A stretch of 64,000 nt of DNA from Bartonella melophagi K-2C. GTDB taxonomy: Bacteria; Pseudomonadota; Alphaproteobacteria; Rhizobiales; Rhizobiaceae. Positions 45,458 through 56,420 of this stretch are shown here, piece after piece; the first letter of the stretch is position 1; the number at the start of each line of letters is the position of its first letter. The stretch is from positions 23,904 through 87,903 of the forward strand of contig NZ_JH725082.1 of assembly GCF_000278255.1 (NCBI RefSeq), read 5' to 3'. A program made the translations under genes and the position numbers. Under the pieces are notes generated by a model. It was not told the DNA's origin. It did not search any database and saw nothing but the letters and a program-made list of their open reading frames with translations.

Positions 45458-45571
45458 AATGTCTTGTTTAGAGATTCTGCTAAAAAGATATTTTTAGTGT
45501 TTCATATGAGTTCCTTAATTTAATGTTGAGGATTCGTTAAGGTGCTTCCGGAAAAGAAAAAGGAATGAGGA

Positions 45572-46132
45572 ATGGCACAAAAAGAACGTAATGATCGCGA
45601 TGAGCGTCGAAATGAAAATAATAGTGAATTTGTTGATAAACTTGTGCACATTAATCGTGTTGCTAAAGTTGTAAAGGGTGGACGACGTTTTGGGTTTGCT
45701 GCTCTTGTTGTTGTTGGAGACCAAAAAGGACGTGTTGGTTTTGGTCATGGTAAGGCGCGTGAAGTGCCTGAAGCAATTCGTAAGGCTACAGACTCTGCGA
45801 AGCGTGAAATGATTTATGTTCCGCTTCGATCTGGACGCACATTACATCATGATGTTGAAGGTTGTCATGGAGCTGGTCGTGTGTTATTGCGCTCAGCTTC
45901 TGCTGGTACTGGTATTATTGCTGGTGGGCCAATGCGTGCTATTTTTGAAACTCTTGGTGTGCAGGATGTCGTTGCTAAATCATTGGGTTCATCAAATCCG
46001 TATAATATGGTTCGTGCAACTTTTGATGCTTTAAAGCGTCAGATGCACCCTAAAGATATTGCGGCGCAACGTGGTATTAAATATTCAACTTTACAGTTGC
46101 GTCGCCAGCATTTGATTGGTTCAGAGGAATAA
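45572..46132 (+). CDS. rpsE: 30S ribosomal protein S5
   Basis: The 186-residue protein has the conserved core [43 protein letters not shown] (about 27-69). The second half has [40 protein letters not shown]. It works at the mRNA entry site and in decoding accuracy. The N-terminus is a charged extension rich in Asn, Arg and Glu. AAAGGAATGAGGA precedes the ATG. Confidence 0.98.
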   Translation: MAQKERNDRDERRNENNSEFVDKLVHINRVAKVVKGGRRFGFAALVVVGDQKGRVGFGHGKAREVPEAIRKATDSAKREMIYVPLRSGRTLHHDVEGCHGAGRVLLRSASAGTGIIAGGPMRAIFETLGVQDVVAKSLGSSNPYNMVRATFDALKRQMHPKDIAAQRGIKYSTLQLRRQHLIGSEE

Positions 46133-46163
46133 TTTCTGAGGTTTGTCAGAAAAGGAATTAAAA

Positions 46164-46370
46164 ATGGTTCAAAAAAAATCTCAGATTGGCAAAACTGTAA
46201 CGGTGGAGCAAATTGGAAGTCCGATTCGAAAGCCGGAAACTCAGCGTGCAACGTTAAAGGGACTTGGATTAAATAAGATGCGTCGTCGTCGCACTTTAGA
46301 GGATACACTTTGTGTGCGAGGTATGATTGCTAAAGTTTCCCACTTTGTTCGGGTTGTAGATGAAGGTTAG
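46164..46370 (+). CDS. rpmD: 50S ribosomal protein L30
   Basis: From the ATG at 46164 ([23 protein letters not shown]) the protein has 68 residues; the frame is open from 46143. The conserved [20 protein letters not shown] is present. It sits between rpsE and rplO as in most spc operons. Confidence 0.96.
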   Translation: MVQKKSQIGKTVTVEQIGSPIRKPETQRATLKGLGLNKMRRRRTLEDTLCVRGMIAKVSHFVRVVDEG

Positions 46371-46396
46371 AATAGAAGGTCGCAGGAGTATAGAAT

Positions 46397-46864
46397 ATGA
46401 AACTCAACGAACTGCGTGATCGCGAAGGCGCAACAAAGAATCGTAAGCGTATTGGACGCGGTATTGGTTCGGGTAGTGGTAAAACTGGTGGTCGCGGTGT
46501 TAAAGGGCAAAAATCGCGTTCTGGTGTATCGCTTAATGGTTTTGAGGGTGGGCAGATGCCTATCTATCGTCGTTTGCCAAAGCGTGGATTTAAAAATTCC
46601 TCTGCCAAAATTTATAATGAAGTTTCATTAGGTCGAATTCAACGAGCGATTGATGCAGGAAAGTTAAATATTGAAAAACCGGTTGATGTATTTGTGCTAA
46701 AAGAAGCTGGTATCGTTCGTCGTGTAAAAGATGGTGTTCGTCTTCTTTCTGATGGTGAGTTGAAAGCTAAGATTGTATTTAATGTTTCTGGTGCTTCTAA
46801 GATTGCTTGTGTAAAGATTGAAAAAGTTGGTGGTCAGATTAATCTTCTTGAATCTGTCCAATAA
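46397..46864 (+). CDS. rplO: 50S ribosomal protein L15
   Basis: The 155-residue protein starts [41 protein letters not shown]-like, the basic glycine-rich tail that penetrates 23S rRNA, then has [17 protein letters not shown] and the globular C-terminal domain ([19 protein letters not shown]). It assembles late in the large subunit. A strong hairpin follows before secY. Confidence 0.98.
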   Translation: MKLNELRDREGATKNRKRIGRGIGSGSGKTGGRGVKGQKSRSGVSLNGFEGGQMPIYRRLPKRGFKNSSAKIYNEVSLGRIQRAIDAGKLNIEKPVDVFVLKEAGIVRRVKDGVRLLSDGELKAKIVFNVSGASKIACVKIEKVGGQINLLESVQ

Positions 46865-46886
46865 GTTCATTTTGATAAATAGTAGT

Positions 46887-46924
46887 TGGCCTGGAAGGGA
46901 GTATCTGTAACTCATTCTAGGCCA
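46887..46924 (+). other. Large hairpin in the rplO-secY gap
   Basis: TGGCCTGGAA (46887-46896) pairs with TTCTAGGCCA (46915-46924) with one G-U pair, and GAGT (46899-46902) with ACTC (46909-46912) inside it. It stands 22 bases after the rplO stop. No strong U tract follows, so it is more likely an RNA-processing or attenuation element between the ribosomal genes and secY than a full terminator. Confidence 0.55.
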
Positions 46925-47034
46925 TTATTTATAGAGACCATTTAAGTTTTGCGTTTATTTTTATATAACATAGATAGAATGTTAGGGTTATTGTTGTGTA
47001 AGCAACGAGTTGGGGTATAAACTGGAGAGATTTT

Positions 47035-48381
47035 ATGGCATCAGCTGCAGAACAACTTGCTTCCAATATAAATTTTGGTACTTTTTCACGTGCGACTGAA
47101 TTAAAAAAACGTATTTGGTTTACTCTAGCTGCACTTCTTGTGTATCGTTTTGGTACTTATATTTCTTTACCTGGCATTAATATTGATGCTTTACGGCAAA
47201 CGTTTGAACAGCATGCGTCTGGTGTATTGGGGTTGGTGAATATGTTCGCTGGAGGTGCTGTTGGGCGGATGGCGATTTTCGCACTAGGAATTATGCCTTA
47301 TATATCAGCATCAATTATTGTGCAGTTGCTAACTTCAATTATTCCTTCATTAGAATCTCTTAAAAAAGAGGGTGAATTAGGCCGTAAAATTATCAATCAA
47401 TACACTCGTTACATAACGGTAGTATTAGCTGTTCTGCAGGCTTTTGGTGTTGCGGTTGCGCTTGAAACTGGTATAGGAACAGGACTTCAAATTGTTTTGG
47501 AGCCAGGTGTAATGTTTCGTATTTCTGCTGTCATTACGTTGGTTGGTGGGACGATGTTTTTAATGTGGCTTGGCGAGCAGATTACATCACGTGGTGTTGG
47601 TAATGGGGTTTCTCTCATTATTTTTACAGGTATTGTGGCTAATTTCCCTTCCACTTTTGCTCAACTTTTGACCACACATAGTCAAGCTGATTTATCAACT
47701 TTTTTATTAATAGCAATTGTTCTTATTATTGTTTTTGTTGTTGGATTTATTGTCTTTATAGAACGTGCACAGCGACGGATTCTTATTCAATATCCAAAAC
47801 GTCAAGTTGGTAATCAGATGTTTCAGAGTGATATGTCACATCTGCCTTTAAAGTTGAATACTGCTGGAATTATTCCTCCAATTTTTGCCTCATCTTTGTT
47901 ATTGTTGCCTGCAACTATTAATAATTTTTCTGATAAAATGCCGCAGTGGATTCAGACTATTTCTTTTTCTCTTGGTCATGGGCAACCACTTTATATGATA
48001 ATTTATGCGGCTTTGATGGCATTTTTTTGTTTTTTTTATACAGCTATTGTATTTAATCCTAGTGATACAGCAGATCAATTAAAAAAACATTTGGGTTTTA
48101 TTCCTGGAATTCGCCCTGGTGAACGTACAGCTGAATATATTGATTATGTTTTGACACGTATCACTGTTGTCGGTGCGATTTATATTATTCTAGTTTGTTT
48201 GCTGCCGGAGTTTATGATATCAGCACTGCATGTTCCTTTTTATCTTGGGGGCACCTCCTTGCTTATTGTCGTTACTGTTACACTTGATACAGTTTCTCAA
48301 ATTCAGGGGCATCTCATTGCACACCAATATGAAGGGTTGATTAAAAAATCAAAGCTCCGTGGAGGCAAAAGGAATCGATGA
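47035..48381 (+). CDS. secY: Protein translocase subunit SecY
   Basis: The 448-residue protein has the ten membrane helices of the SecYEG pore. Landmarks are the plug-side region after helix 1 ([18 protein letters not shown]), [42 protein letters not shown], the cytoplasmic loop with [15 protein letters not shown] (SecA and ribosome contact) and the C-terminal [31 protein letters not shown]. It overlaps adk by four bases. SecDF, encoded at 6.7-9.2 kb, is its partner. Confidence 0.98.
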   Translation: MASAAEQLASNINFGTFSRATELKKRIWFTLAALLVYRFGTYISLPGINIDALRQTFEQHASGVLGLVNMFAGGAVGRMAIFALGIMPYISASIIVQLLTSIIPSLESLKKEGELGRKIINQYTRYITVVLAVLQAFGVAVALETGIGTGLQIVLEPGVMFRISAVITLVGGTMFLMWLGEQITSRGVGNGVSLIIFTGIVANFPSTFAQLLTTHSQADLSTFLLIAIVLIIVFVVGFIVFIERAQRRILIQYPKRQVGNQMFQSDMSHLPLKLNTAGIIPPIFASSLLLLPATINNFSDKMPQWIQTISFSLGHGQPLYMIIYAALMAFFCFFYTAIVFNPSDTADQLKKHLGFIPGIRPGERTAEYIDYVLTRITVVGAIYIILVCLLPEFMISALHVPFYLGGTSLLIVVTVTLDTVSQIQGHLIAHQYEGLIKKSKLRGGKRNR

Positions 48382-48956
48382 GAATTATTTTTTTAGGGCC
48401 TCCTGGCGCTGGTAAGGGTACTCAAGCTAAAATATTGAGCGCATACTATAACATTCCTCAATTATCAACAGGCGATATGTTGCGTGAAGCCGTTATAGCA
48501 GAAAAAGAAATTGGAAAAAAAGCTAAAGCCATTATAGAAAGTGGTGCTTTGGTATCTGATGATGTTGTTAATCAAATTGTGTCAGATCGTATTGATGAGA
48601 ATGATTGTGTAAACGGTTTTATATTGGATGGATATCCGCGTACTGTTGGGCAAGCAGAAGCATTACAACAAATTTTGCAATCAAAAGATATGCAGCTTAA
48701 TGCTGTTATTGAGTTTGTTATTGATGAAAAGGCTTTGGTTGAGCGCATGAAGAGACGTGTCGAAGAAACGATTGCTATTGGTGGAGAGGTTCGTTCAGAT
48801 GATAATCCTAATTCTTTTGCAAAACGGCTAGTTGAATATCGTGAAAAAACAGCTCCTTTGTCAGAATTTTATTTGAAAACAGGTTTGTTAAAAAAGGTTG
48901 ATGGAATGGCTGGTGTTTCTGATGTATCACGTGCAATTAGAGAATTCCTTAAATAA
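48378..48956 (+). CDS. adk: Adenylate kinase
   Basis: The 192-residue protein interconverts ATP, AMP and ADP. It has the P-loop [11 protein letters not shown] (about 7-17), the AMP site [10 protein letters not shown] and the motif [17 protein letters not shown]. At 192 residues it is the short form with a reduced LID (residues about 130-150, [16 protein letters not shown]) and no zinc cysteines, usual in alphaproteobacteria. The DGYPRT motif replaces the commoner DGFPRT. Confidence 0.97.
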   Translation: MRIIFLGPPGAGKGTQAKILSAYYNIPQLSTGDMLREAVIAEKEIGKKAKAIIESGALVSDDVVNQIVSDRIDENDCVNGFILDGYPRTVGQAEALQQILQSKDMQLNAVIEFVIDEKALVERMKRRVEETIAIGGEVRSDDNPNSFAKRLVEYREKTAPLSEFYLKTGLLKKVDGMAGVSDVSRAIREFLK

Positions 48957-49135
48957 GAAATTTTTTTAAAAATAAATGAAAAGAGTTGACTTTTATAGTA
49001 AAATCTATCAAAAGCTGCTTTATTTCAGTAAAAAATGGGATTTGGGGTATGTTGGAGCCGAGATCATTTCTTTGTTTCTATAAAGTACTTCAAGTATTTT
49101 ATAGTTCATTGTTAACATAATCAAGGAGAATAAAT

Positions 49136-49504
49136 GTGGCTCGTATTGCTGGCGTCAATATTCCAACAAATAAGCGTGTAGTTATTGCGCTTCAGTATAT
49201 CCACGGGATTGGACGAAAATTTGCTCAAGAAATTGTCGAGAAAGTTGGTATTCCTTCGGGACGTCGTGTACATGAACTTTTGGATGCGGAAGTGTTGCAA
49301 ATTCGTGAAACGATAGATCAAGGTTATCAAGTTGAGGGAGATCTTCGTCGTGAAGTTGCGATGAATGTTAAACGTTTGATGGATCTTGGTTGTTATAGGG
49401 GGTTGCGCCATCGTCGTTCTCTACCCGTTCGTGGGCAGCGTACACATACTAATGCGCGTACGCGTAAAGGTCCAGCTAAAGCAATTGCTGGTAAAAAGAA
49501 ATAA
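49136..49504 (+). CDS. rpsM: 30S ribosomal protein S13
   Basis: A GTG start at 49136 follows AAGGAG. The 122-residue protein starts [25 protein letters not shown] and ends in the basic [23 protein letters not shown] tail, which reaches toward P-site tRNA. It opens the alpha group after a 179-base gap that probably holds a promoter; rpmJ is not between secY and rpsM. Confidence 0.97.
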   Translation: MARIAGVNIPTNKRVVIALQYIHGIGRKFAQEIVEKVGIPSGRRVHELLDAEVLQIRETIDQGYQVEGDLRREVAMNVKRLMDLGCYRGLRHRRSLPVRGQRTHTNARTRKGPAKAIAGKKK

Positions 49505-49614
49505 TAGTAATCTTTATTTTTAATATTCTTCTTTTTGTGGGAAGTTTTGAATAAAGGTAAATAAGGTGGAGCTGCTGGTGTTACGGCAGTGGAGAGATCG
49601 TTGAAAGGAAAGCT

Positions 49615-50004
49615 ATGGCCAAGGAAGCCACACGTGTTCGCCGTCGCGAGCGTAAAAACATTTCATCAGGTGTTGTGCATATCAATTCAACATTTAATAA
49701 TACGATGATTACTATTAGTGATGCTCAGGGGAATGTGATTGCATGGTCATCTGCTGGTGCTCAGGGATTTAAAGGCTCTCGTAAATCTACGCCTTTTGCT
49801 GCACAGGTTGCAGCAGAGGATTGTGCTAAAAAGGCGCAAGAACATGGTATGCGTTCATTGGAAGTTGAAGTTTGTGGTCCTGGGTCAGGTCGTGAATCTG
49901 CTTTGCGTGCGTTGCAATCTGTTGGTTTTGTAATTACTTCCATTCGAGATGTAACGCCAATTCCTCATAATGGATGTCGTCCCCGAAAGAGACGGCGTGT
50001 TTGA
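49615..50004 (+). CDS. rpsK: 30S ribosomal protein S11
   Basis: The 129-residue protein has [50 protein letters not shown] and the conserved end [21 protein letters not shown]. It lies at the 30S platform near the mRNA exit. GAAAGGAAAGCT lies before the ATG. Confidence 0.98.
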   Translation: MAKEATRVRRRERKNISSGVVHINSTFNNTMITISDAQGNVIAWSSAGAQGFKGSRKSTPFAAQVAAEDCAKKAQEHGMRSLEVEVCGPGSGRESALRALQSVGFVITSIRDVTPIPHNGCRPRKRRRV

Positions 50005-50099
50005 TTAGGTATTATTTTTCATAATCGGAAACTTTCTCCGATGTTCACACTGGCCGTTGCGATTGAATGGTAGCGGAACTAAAGAACAGGAATAAAAAT

Positions 50100-51113
50100 A
50101 TGATCCAGAAAAACTGGCAGGAGTTAATTAAACCCAATAAAGTTGAGTTTCATGCAGGTGGTAATTCAAATGTTGTAAGTGTTGTTGCAGAGCCGCTTGA
50201 GCGTGGTTTTGGTTTAACATTAGGAAATGCACTTCGTCGTATATTATTGTCATCACTGCGTGGCGCTGCTGTTACTGCTGTGCAAATTGATGGTGTGTTG
50301 CATGAGTTCTCATCAATTCCAGGTGTTCGTGAAGATGTTACAGATATTATTTTAAATATCAAAGAAATCGCTATTCGCATGGAAGAGGAGGGTCCTAAGC
50401 ATGTTATCATTTGTAAAGAAGGGCCTGGTGTTGTTAGAGCTGGAGATATACGTACTGTTGGAGATATGGAAATCCTTAATCCCGGGCATGTTATTTGCAC
50501 GCTAGATGAGGGTGCGGAAATTCGTATGGAATTTATTGTGAATACAGGAAAAGGTTACGTTCCGTCTGATCGTAATTGTGTAGATGATGCGGTTATAGGT
50601 CTTATCCCAATCGATAGTCTTTATTCGCCAGTTCGTAAGGTGTCTTATAAAGTAGAAAATACACGCGAGGGGCAGGTCCTTGATTACGATAAGTTGACGT
50701 TAACGATTGAAACTAACGGCGCTGTTAATGGTGAAGATGCTGTCGCTTTTGCGGCGCGTATTCTTCAAGATCAGCTTTCGGTATTTGTCAATTTTGAAGA
50801 GCCGCAAAAAGAACTTGTTGAAGAGCCAGCTTCTGAGCTTTCCTTTAATCTTGCACTTCTTAAGAAAGTGGATGAGTTGGAGCTTTCAGTTCGTTCAGCA
50901 AATTGTCTTAAGAATGATAATATTGTTTATATTGGTGATCTTATTCAAAAAACAGAAGCTGAAATGCTTCGGACACCAAATTTTGGACGTAAGTCATTAA
51001 ATGAGATTAAAGAGGTTCTTGCATGTATGGGGCTCCATCTTGGTATGGAGATTCCTGCGTGGCCGCCTGAGAATATTGATGATCTTGCTAAACGTTATGA
51101 AGATCAGTATTAA
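50100..51113 (+). CDS. rpoA: RNA polymerase alpha subunit
   Basis: The ATG at 50100, after ACAGGAA, gives 337 residues starting [17 protein letters not shown]; the frame is open upstream to 50067. The N-terminal domain (about 1-235) has the dimerisation region [31 protein letters not shown]. The C-terminal domain (about 260-325) has [30 protein letters not shown] and [14 protein letters not shown], which bind promoter UP elements and activators. It is followed by rplQ after 24 bases. Confidence 0.98.
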   Translation: MIQKNWQELIKPNKVEFHAGGNSNVVSVVAEPLERGFGLTLGNALRRILLSSLRGAAVTAVQIDGVLHEFSSIPGVREDVTDIILNIKEIAIRMEEEGPKHVIICKEGPGVVRAGDIRTVGDMEILNPGHVICTLDEGAEIRMEFIVNTGKGYVPSDRNCVDDAVIGLIPIDSLYSPVRKVSYKVENTREGQVLDYDKLTLTIETNGAVNGEDAVAFAARILQDQLSVFVNFEEPQKELVEEPASELSFNLALLKKVDELELSVRSANCLKNDNIVYIGDLIQKTEAEMLRTPNFGRKSLNEIKEVLACMGLHLGMEIPAWPPENIDDLAKRYEDQY

Positions 51114-51137
51114 GAATTAAATTTAAGGAGAAAGCTC

Positions 51138-51566
51138 ATGCGTCATGGTAAATCAGGTCGCAAGCTAAACCGGACTGCCAGTCACCGTAAAGCAATGTTT
51201 GCCAATATGGCAGCTTCGTTAATTGGGTATGAGCAGATCGTGACGACGCTTCCAAAGGCTAAAGAAATTCGCCCTATTGTTGAAAAGTTGGTTACACTTG
51301 GTAAACGGGGTGATTTGCACGCGCGTCGGCAAGCAATTTCAGCTATTCGTGACACTAAAAAGGTTGCAAAATTATTTGATACGCTTGCACCACGTTATGC
51401 ATCACGCAAAGGTGGTTATTTGCGCATTATGAAGGCAGGTTTTCGTACTGGTGATAATGCACCTATGGCTGTTATAGAATTTGTTGATAGGGATATTAAT
51501 GCAAAAAATTTTGTAAATCATAAACACATGGAAGGGGTTGCCAATGAGGAAAAGGCCTCTTCGTAA
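51138..51566 (+). CDS. rplQ: 50S ribosomal protein L17
   Basis: The 142-residue protein starts [37 protein letters not shown] and ends in a short variable tail. It has the conserved [34 protein letters not shown]. It is the last gene of the ribosomal supercluster and is followed directly by terminator hairpins. Confidence 0.98.
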   Translation: MRHGKSGRKLNRTASHRKAMFANMAASLIGYEQIVTTLPKAKEIRPIVEKLVTLGKRGDLHARRQAISAIRDTKKVAKLFDTLAPRYASRKGGYLRIMKAGFRTGDNAPMAVIEFVDRDINAKNFVNHKHMEGVANEEKASS

Positions 51567-51591
51567 GGAGCCTTTTCTTTTTTGGGAAATG

Positions 51592-51619
51592 AAAAACGCC
51601 TTTCTGAGGCGTTTTTTTT
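51592..51619 (+). terminator. Intrinsic terminator of the ribosomal supercluster
   Basis: AAAAACGCCT (51592-51601) pairs perfectly with AGGCGTTTTT (51607-51616) across a five-base loop, with the T run continuing to 51619. A first, weaker hairpin (AAAAGGC with GCCTTTT, then TTTTTT) lies just before it at about 51549-51583, overlapping the rplQ end. Confidence 0.9.
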
Positions 51620-51807
51620 ATTCGTGCTTCAGAATAAATGTTGTTCAATAATGGGTGAAAAAAGAAGATTGTTCTCATTGTTGATTTTGCAATATTACTT
51701 GCCAAAGTGAGACATTTTTGATTTAAATATCAAATAAATGGAGATGAATAATAAAATTTCCATGTTCTACTAAATGGGGGCGGTGTTAGTTTTTGAGGGA
51801 GTGGATA

Positions 51808-53205
51808 ATGAAGCGTTCTATTTTAATAGGGCTTTTTTTTGTGATTATGGCATTAATATCGTTTCATTCCACGAAAGCTCAAGTTCTGCAAACACAATCA
51901 GAAATCACTTTTTCATTTGCTTCTTTAGTTAAAAAAACTGTTCCGTCTGTTGTAAATATTTACGCTGCTCGACAAGTTAAAGTACGTTCTCCTTTTGAAG
52001 ATGATCCATTTTTTGAGCAATTTTTTGGTCGTTATCAAGATAACAGACCTTTACGCACGCAATCATCATTGGGATCTGGGGTAATTGTTGATGCACGTGG
52101 TTTGGTTGTTACAAGTTACCACATTATTAAAGGTGCTCACGAGATTAAAGTTGCTCTTTCTGATGGAAGAGAGTTTGAAAGCACAGTTATATTAAAAGAT
52201 GAAGCAACTGATATTGCTATACTTGAAATAATTAATTCAAAAGATACTCAGTTTCCTATTCTTCCTTTGGGAAATTCTGATGCAGCTGAAGTTGGAGATC
52301 TCGTTCTTGCGATTGGTAATCCTTTTGGTGTTGGACAAACAGTTACAAGTGGCATTGTTTCAGCGCAAGCGCGTGCACGTGTTGGTATTTCTGATTTTGA
52401 TTTTTTTATTCAAACAGATGCTGTTATCAATCCGGGTAATTCTGGTGGGGCTCTAATTGATGTGAATGGCCGATTGATTGGGATTAATACAGCTGTTTAT
52501 TCGCGCTCCGGAGGTTCTACAGGAATTGGTTTTGCTATTCCAGCTAACCTTGTTAAAGTAGTTCTTGATACAGTTAAACGTGGTGAAAAGTTTTTTGTGC
52601 CACCTTATATTGGTGCATCCTTTCAAAGGGTTACACCTGATGTTGCAGGTGGTTTGGGTTTAGAGCGTCCCTATGGGGCTCTTGTTATTGAAATTATTCA
52701 AGATAGTCCTGCTGCAAAAGCTGGTTTAAAAGTGGGTGATGTTATTTTAAATGTGCAAGATATACAAATTGATAATCCAGATGACCTTATATATCGTTTG
52801 ATAACAACTAGTATTGGGCAAAACCTTAATTTAGAATATTTACGAGATGGAAAAACTTTAAAAACAAAGATAACTGTCTCATCAATGTCTAATTCTGCAT
52901 TTGTAAAATCTGAAAAAATTGTTGATAAAAGTCCTCTTTCTGGGGCTGAAGTACTAGATTTAACACCGCAAAATAGCCAGCGTTTTCATCTTCCTGCGAC
53001 TGTAAAGGGGGTTGTGATTGTCAATCTCGATAACATGAGTAATGCTGCAGAGATTTTCCGCTCAGGAGATATTTTGCGCGCTGTTAATGGTCATCAAATT
53101 CAAACTGTGAGCCAATTAAAAAAGATTCTTATGCAGGAACATCCGCGTATTTGGCAACTGGAATATGAACGCAATGGTGTCTATATTCGCCAATTTATCC
53201 GCTGA
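51808..53205 (+). CDS. DegP/DegQ-family periplasmic serine protease with two PDZ domains
   Basis: The ATG at 51808 follows GAGGGAG. The 465-residue protein has a signal peptide (MKRSILIGLFFVIMALISFHSTKA) and a trypsin-like domain with a full catalytic triad: His105 (SYHIIKG), Asp135 (ATDIAIL) and Ser212 (NPGNSGGALID). A PDZ domain spans about 262-355 (GALVIEIIQDSPAAKAGLKVGDVIL) and a second, more divergent one about 375-465. Such proteases remove or refold damaged envelope proteins. In Rhizobiales a DegP-type gene between rplQ and rarA is common, so this is probably one of several paralogues. It ends eight bases before the rarA start. Confidence 0.94.
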   Translation: MKRSILIGLFFVIMALISFHSTKAQVLQTQSEITFSFASLVKKTVPSVVNIYAARQVKVRSPFEDDPFFEQFFGRYQDNRPLRTQSSLGSGVIVDARGLVVTSYHIIKGAHEIKVALSDGREFESTVILKDEATDIAILEIINSKDTQFPILPLGNSDAAEVGDLVLAIGNPFGVGQTVTSGIVSAQARARVGISDFDFFIQTDAVINPGNSGGALIDVNGRLIGINTAVYSRSGGSTGIGFAIPANLVKVVLDTVKRGEKFFVPPYIGASFQRVTPDVAGGLGLERPYGALVIEIIQDSPAAKAGLKVGDVILNVQDIQIDNPDDLIYRLITTSIGQNLNLEYLRDGKTLKTKITVSSMSNSAFVKSEKIVDKSPLSGAEVLDLTPQNSQRFHLPATVKGVVIVNLDNMSNAAEIFRSGDILRAVNGHQIQTVSQLKKILMQEHPRIWQLEYERNGVYIRQFIR

Positions 53206-53213
53206 GAGGCACT

Positions 53214-54545
53214 TTGAATAAAGATTTTTTTACTTCATCTTTTGATTTTCATGTCAGTGAAAATCGTCCACTTGCTGAAAGAATGCGTCCCCGTTCTTTG
53301 AGTGAGGTTGTTGGGCAAGATCATTTGATTGGAACGAAAGGCTTTCTTTCACGTGTGATAGAAAGTGGTTCGTTTGGTTCGATGATTTTTTGGGGGCCTC
53401 CAGGGACAGGTAAAACAACAATTGCACGTTTATTAGCATTTGAGACGAATTTCGCTTTTGAGCAAGTTTCTGCTATTTGTACTGGTGTTACAGAACTCAA
53501 GAAAATTTTTGAAGTAGCTCAAGCTCGTTTTATGTCTGGATGTCGGACACTTTTGTTTGTTGATGAAATTCATCGGTTTAATCGTGCTCAGCAGGATGTT
53601 TTTCTTCCTTTTATGGAAGACGGTACAGTGGTTCTTGTAGGGGCAACAACTGAAAACCCTTCATTTGAACTCAATAGCGCTCTTCTTTCACGTGCACGTG
53701 TTTTGACGTTTCGCTTACATGGTAGTAAAAGTTTGAGTATGCTTTTAAAGCGTGCTGAGGAAGTGGAGGGCAAATCTTTACCTTTGGATGATCATGCTAG
53801 AGACCTCTTGATAAGAATGTCTGATGGTGATGCGCGAGCGGCACTAACACTAGCAGAGGAAGTTTGGCGTGCTGCACGCCCGGAAGAAATCTTCAATGCT
53901 AAAGTTTTACAAGAAATCATTCAGCGTCGGGCTCCGATTTATGATAAAGGTCAGGACAGTCACTATAATCTTATTTCAGCATTACATAAATCAGTTCGTG
54001 GATCTGATCCTGATGCTGCTCTTTATTATCTTGCACGTATGTTTGATGCGGGTGAAGATCCTTTATATATTGGACGCAGATTGGTACGTATAGCTATTGA
54101 AGATATTGGTTTGGCAGATCCGCAGGCTCTTGCCATTTGTAATGCAGCAAAGGATGCTTATGATTATTTAGGATCGCCTGAGGGTGAATTGGCTTTGGCG
54201 CAAGCATGTCTTTATATTGCTACGGCACCCAAGTCAAATGCAGTTTATCTTGCTTATAAGGCAGCGATGCATTGTGCGCGTAAAAATGGTTCTTTACCTC
54301 CTCCTAAGCATATCCTTAATGCTCCCACAAAACTTATGAAGGAAAATGGATATGGGGAAGGTTATCGTTATGACCATTCTGAGCCAGATGCTTTTTCAGG
54401 GCATGAGTATTTTCCTGAAAAACTTGGACGTCAAATTTATTATCAACCACAAGAGCGTGGTTTTGAGCGTGAAATCGTGAAACGTCTTGAATGGTGGAAA
54501 AAGTTACGACAAAAACGGGGCAGTCAAAAACAAGATTGCGACTAA
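53214..54545 (+). CDS. rarA: Replication-associated recombination protein RarA (MgsA)
   Basis: The TTG at 53214 is the only nearby upstream start that keeps the conserved N-terminus (PLAERMRPRSLSEVVGQDHLIG); GAGAGGC lies before it. The 443-residue AAA+ ATPase has Walker A GPPGTGKTT (61-69), Walker B LLFVDEIH (about 113-120), sensor 1 GATTENPSFELNSALLSRARV, and the tetramerisation domain with MHCARKNGSLPPPKHILNAPTKLMK. It acts at stalled replication forks with RecA and SSB. It lies eight bases after the protease gene, so the two may be co-transcribed. Confidence 0.94.
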   Translation: MNKDFFTSSFDFHVSENRPLAERMRPRSLSEVVGQDHLIGTKGFLSRVIESGSFGSMIFWGPPGTGKTTIARLLAFETNFAFEQVSAICTGVTELKKIFEVAQARFMSGCRTLLFVDEIHRFNRAQQDVFLPFMEDGTVVLVGATTENPSFELNSALLSRARVLTFRLHGSKSLSMLLKRAEEVEGKSLPLDDHARDLLIRMSDGDARAALTLAEEVWRAARPEEIFNAKVLQEIIQRRAPIYDKGQDSHYNLISALHKSVRGSDPDAALYYLARMFDAGEDPLYIGRRLVRIAIEDIGLADPQALAICNAAKDAYDYLGSPEGELALAQACLYIATAPKSNAVYLAYKAAMHCARKNGSLPPPKHILNAPTKLMKENGYGEGYRYDHSEPDAFSGHEYFPEKLGRQIYYQPQERGFEREIVKRLEWWKKLRQKRGSQKQDCD

Positions 54546-55174
54546 ATCATTTTCTATTTTTCTTTAATAAATTTCAATTTAACCGCAACTTGTTGTAGCT
54601 TTATTAATAAGCTTAAGTCATATGCGAAAATTTGCCATTCCTTACATATTAAAAATTTTCTCTTTTTGAGTAAGAGTAAATTCAAACCTAGATGACAACT
54701 AAATTTTGAAAATTTTTAAGGAAACTGTAATTGGTGTGGTTGTTAGTGTATTTAATGATGAGCTGATTGGTGCCTTAAGTTATTTCTCAGATACTGTGGT
54801 GATTTTAATCAACGTTAATTTTGGGCTATTTGCGGTAAATTGGTAATTATAGGCCCGTGTGCTCAGTTGCTTCATTTATTATATTGTGGAAGTGTGTGCC
54901 CAAAACATGGTCTTGAAATTTGGGGCGTTTTCTTTATGGATGAGATAGGTTAACGATATAAACTTAATACAATAAGCAGCTATTTTTTCGATGCATTTTT
55001 TTAAAATATGCTTTGTGTTAGCAAAAAAGTATAATTTTTTATAACATTGATTAAAAATTATTAATGCAACGAAGATAGAGATGAAATAGTCTGTGAAAAT
55101 CTAAACTCCAGACTTTAATTAAGTTAATAGAGCGGTATATATTGTACAAAAAATTATTCTGACTTACTAAGGAT
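54546..55174. other. Spacer upstream of recA with possible coding relics
   Basis: The 629 bases between rarA and recA hold the recA promoter. Two short open frames in different registers, 54706-54846 (LKIFKETVIGVVVSVFNDEL at its start) and about 54819-54953 (ending WGVFFMDEIG), look more protein-like than chance and could be parts of one decayed membrane-protein gene. No family is recognised. No GTTC-N7-GTTC SOS box was seen upstream of recA. Confidence 0.4.
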
Positions 55175-56224
55175 ATGATTGTGGATAAAACAAAAGCTCT
55201 AGATTCTGCTCTATCACAAATCGAACGTTCTTTCGGTAAAGGCTCAATTATGCGTCTTGGGCAAAAGGAGCAGGTTGTTGAAATTGAAACAATTCCAACT
55301 GGCTCATTATCCTTAGATATTGCTTTGGGTGTAGGTGGATTACCAAAAGGGCGTATTATTGAGATTTATGGACCAGAAAGCTCCGGGAAAACGACATTGG
55401 CTCTTCATGCTATTGCTGAAGCTCAGAAAAATGGTGGAGTTTGTGCTTTTGTTGATGCAGAACATGCTCTTGATCCTATTTATGCACGTAAACTTGGTGT
55501 TAAATTAGAAGATCTGCTCATTTCTCAACCAGATACCGGTGAGCAGGCTTTGGAAATTGCAGAAACACTTGTTCGTTCTGGTGCAATTGACGTACTTGTT
55601 GTTGATTCAGTAGCAGCTTTAACACCACGTGCGGAAATTGATGGTGAAATGAATGATTCTGTTCCTGGATTGCAAGCTCGATTGATGAGTAAAGCTTTGC
55701 GTAAATTAACGGCATCAATTTTTCGCTCTAACTGTATGGTTATTTTCATCAATCAGATTCGCATAAAAATTGGTGTAATGTTTGGTTCTCCTGAAACGAC
55801 AACAGGTGGGAACGCTTTAAAGTTTTATGCTTCTGTCCGTTTAGATATTCGCCGTGTTGGTGCCATTAAAGATCGAGATATGGTAATTGGTAATCAAACG
55901 CGTGTTAAAGTGGTGAAAAATAAATTAGCCCCTCCATTTAAACAGGTCGAATTTGACATTATCTATGGTGAAGGTATTTCCAAAGTGGGAGAATTGATTG
56001 ATTTAGGTGTTAAAGCTGGTATTGTAGAGAAATCTGGTTCATGGTTCTCTTATAATTCTCAACGTTTAGGGCAGGGGCGTGAGAATGCAAAGCAATTTTT
56101 ACACGAGAATGCAGAAATAGCAACGGAGATTGAATCAACTTTACGTCAAAATGCTGGTTTGCTTGCAATTGAATTATTAGAAAATGCAGGATTAGAAAAT
56201 ACAGAAAATGATGAATCAATTTGA
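55175..56224 (+). CDS. recA: Recombinase RecA
   Basis: The ATG at 55175 follows AAGGAT. The 349-residue protein has Walker A GPESSGKT (66-73), Walker B region [10 protein letters not shown], loop L1 ([25 protein letters not shown]) and L2 ([36 protein letters not shown]), and an acidic C-terminal end (ENTENDESI). It catalyses strand exchange in recombination and repair. It stands alone; alaS follows in the same direction after about 200 bases. Confidence 0.98.
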   Translation: MIVDKTKALDSALSQIERSFGKGSIMRLGQKEQVVEIETIPTGSLSLDIALGVGGLPKGRIIEIYGPESSGKTTLALHAIAEAQKNGGVCAFVDAEHALDPIYARKLGVKLEDLLISQPDTGEQALEIAETLVRSGAIDVLVVDSVAALTPRAEIDGEMNDSVPGLQARLMSKALRKLTASIFRSNCMVIFINQIRIKIGVMFGSPETTTGGNALKFYASVRLDIRRVGAIKDRDMVIGNQTRVKVVKNKLAPPFKQVEFDIIYGEGISKVGELIDLGVKAGIVEKSGSWFSYNSQRLGQGRENAKQFLHENAEIATEIESTLRQNAGLLAIELLENAGLENTENDESI

Positions 56225-56420
56225 TAAATAATCATTAATTGCAATTTAGTTCTTTCTGTTTTTATTTGTTAGATTTTTTGAGTGTAAAATCTTTTATTTT
56301 CAAATTTTTCTGAAAAAATATTTCTATTTTAATTAAGTTACTCTAAAAGCGATAAGGAGAGTATTTAATTAAAATGGGTTTTATCTTTGCAGTTGTGTGC
56401 TGTATTGTGCGGGTGTAAAT

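Noticed and set aside
33261-46915. Many minus-strand and alternate-frame open frames inside the ribosomal cluster
   Set aside because: They are shadows of highly expressed, strongly biased coding genes; all overlap proven ribosomal genes fully.
46885-46930. GGCCTGGAAGGGAG resembling the conserved loop of bacterial SRP RNA
   Set aside because: The rest of the SRP RNA helix and the usual flanking bases are missing; the motif fits the simple rplO-secY hairpin better.
54950-55174. SOS (LexA) box upstream of recA
   Set aside because: No GTTC-N7-GTTC pattern or palindromic equivalent was found by reading the interval.
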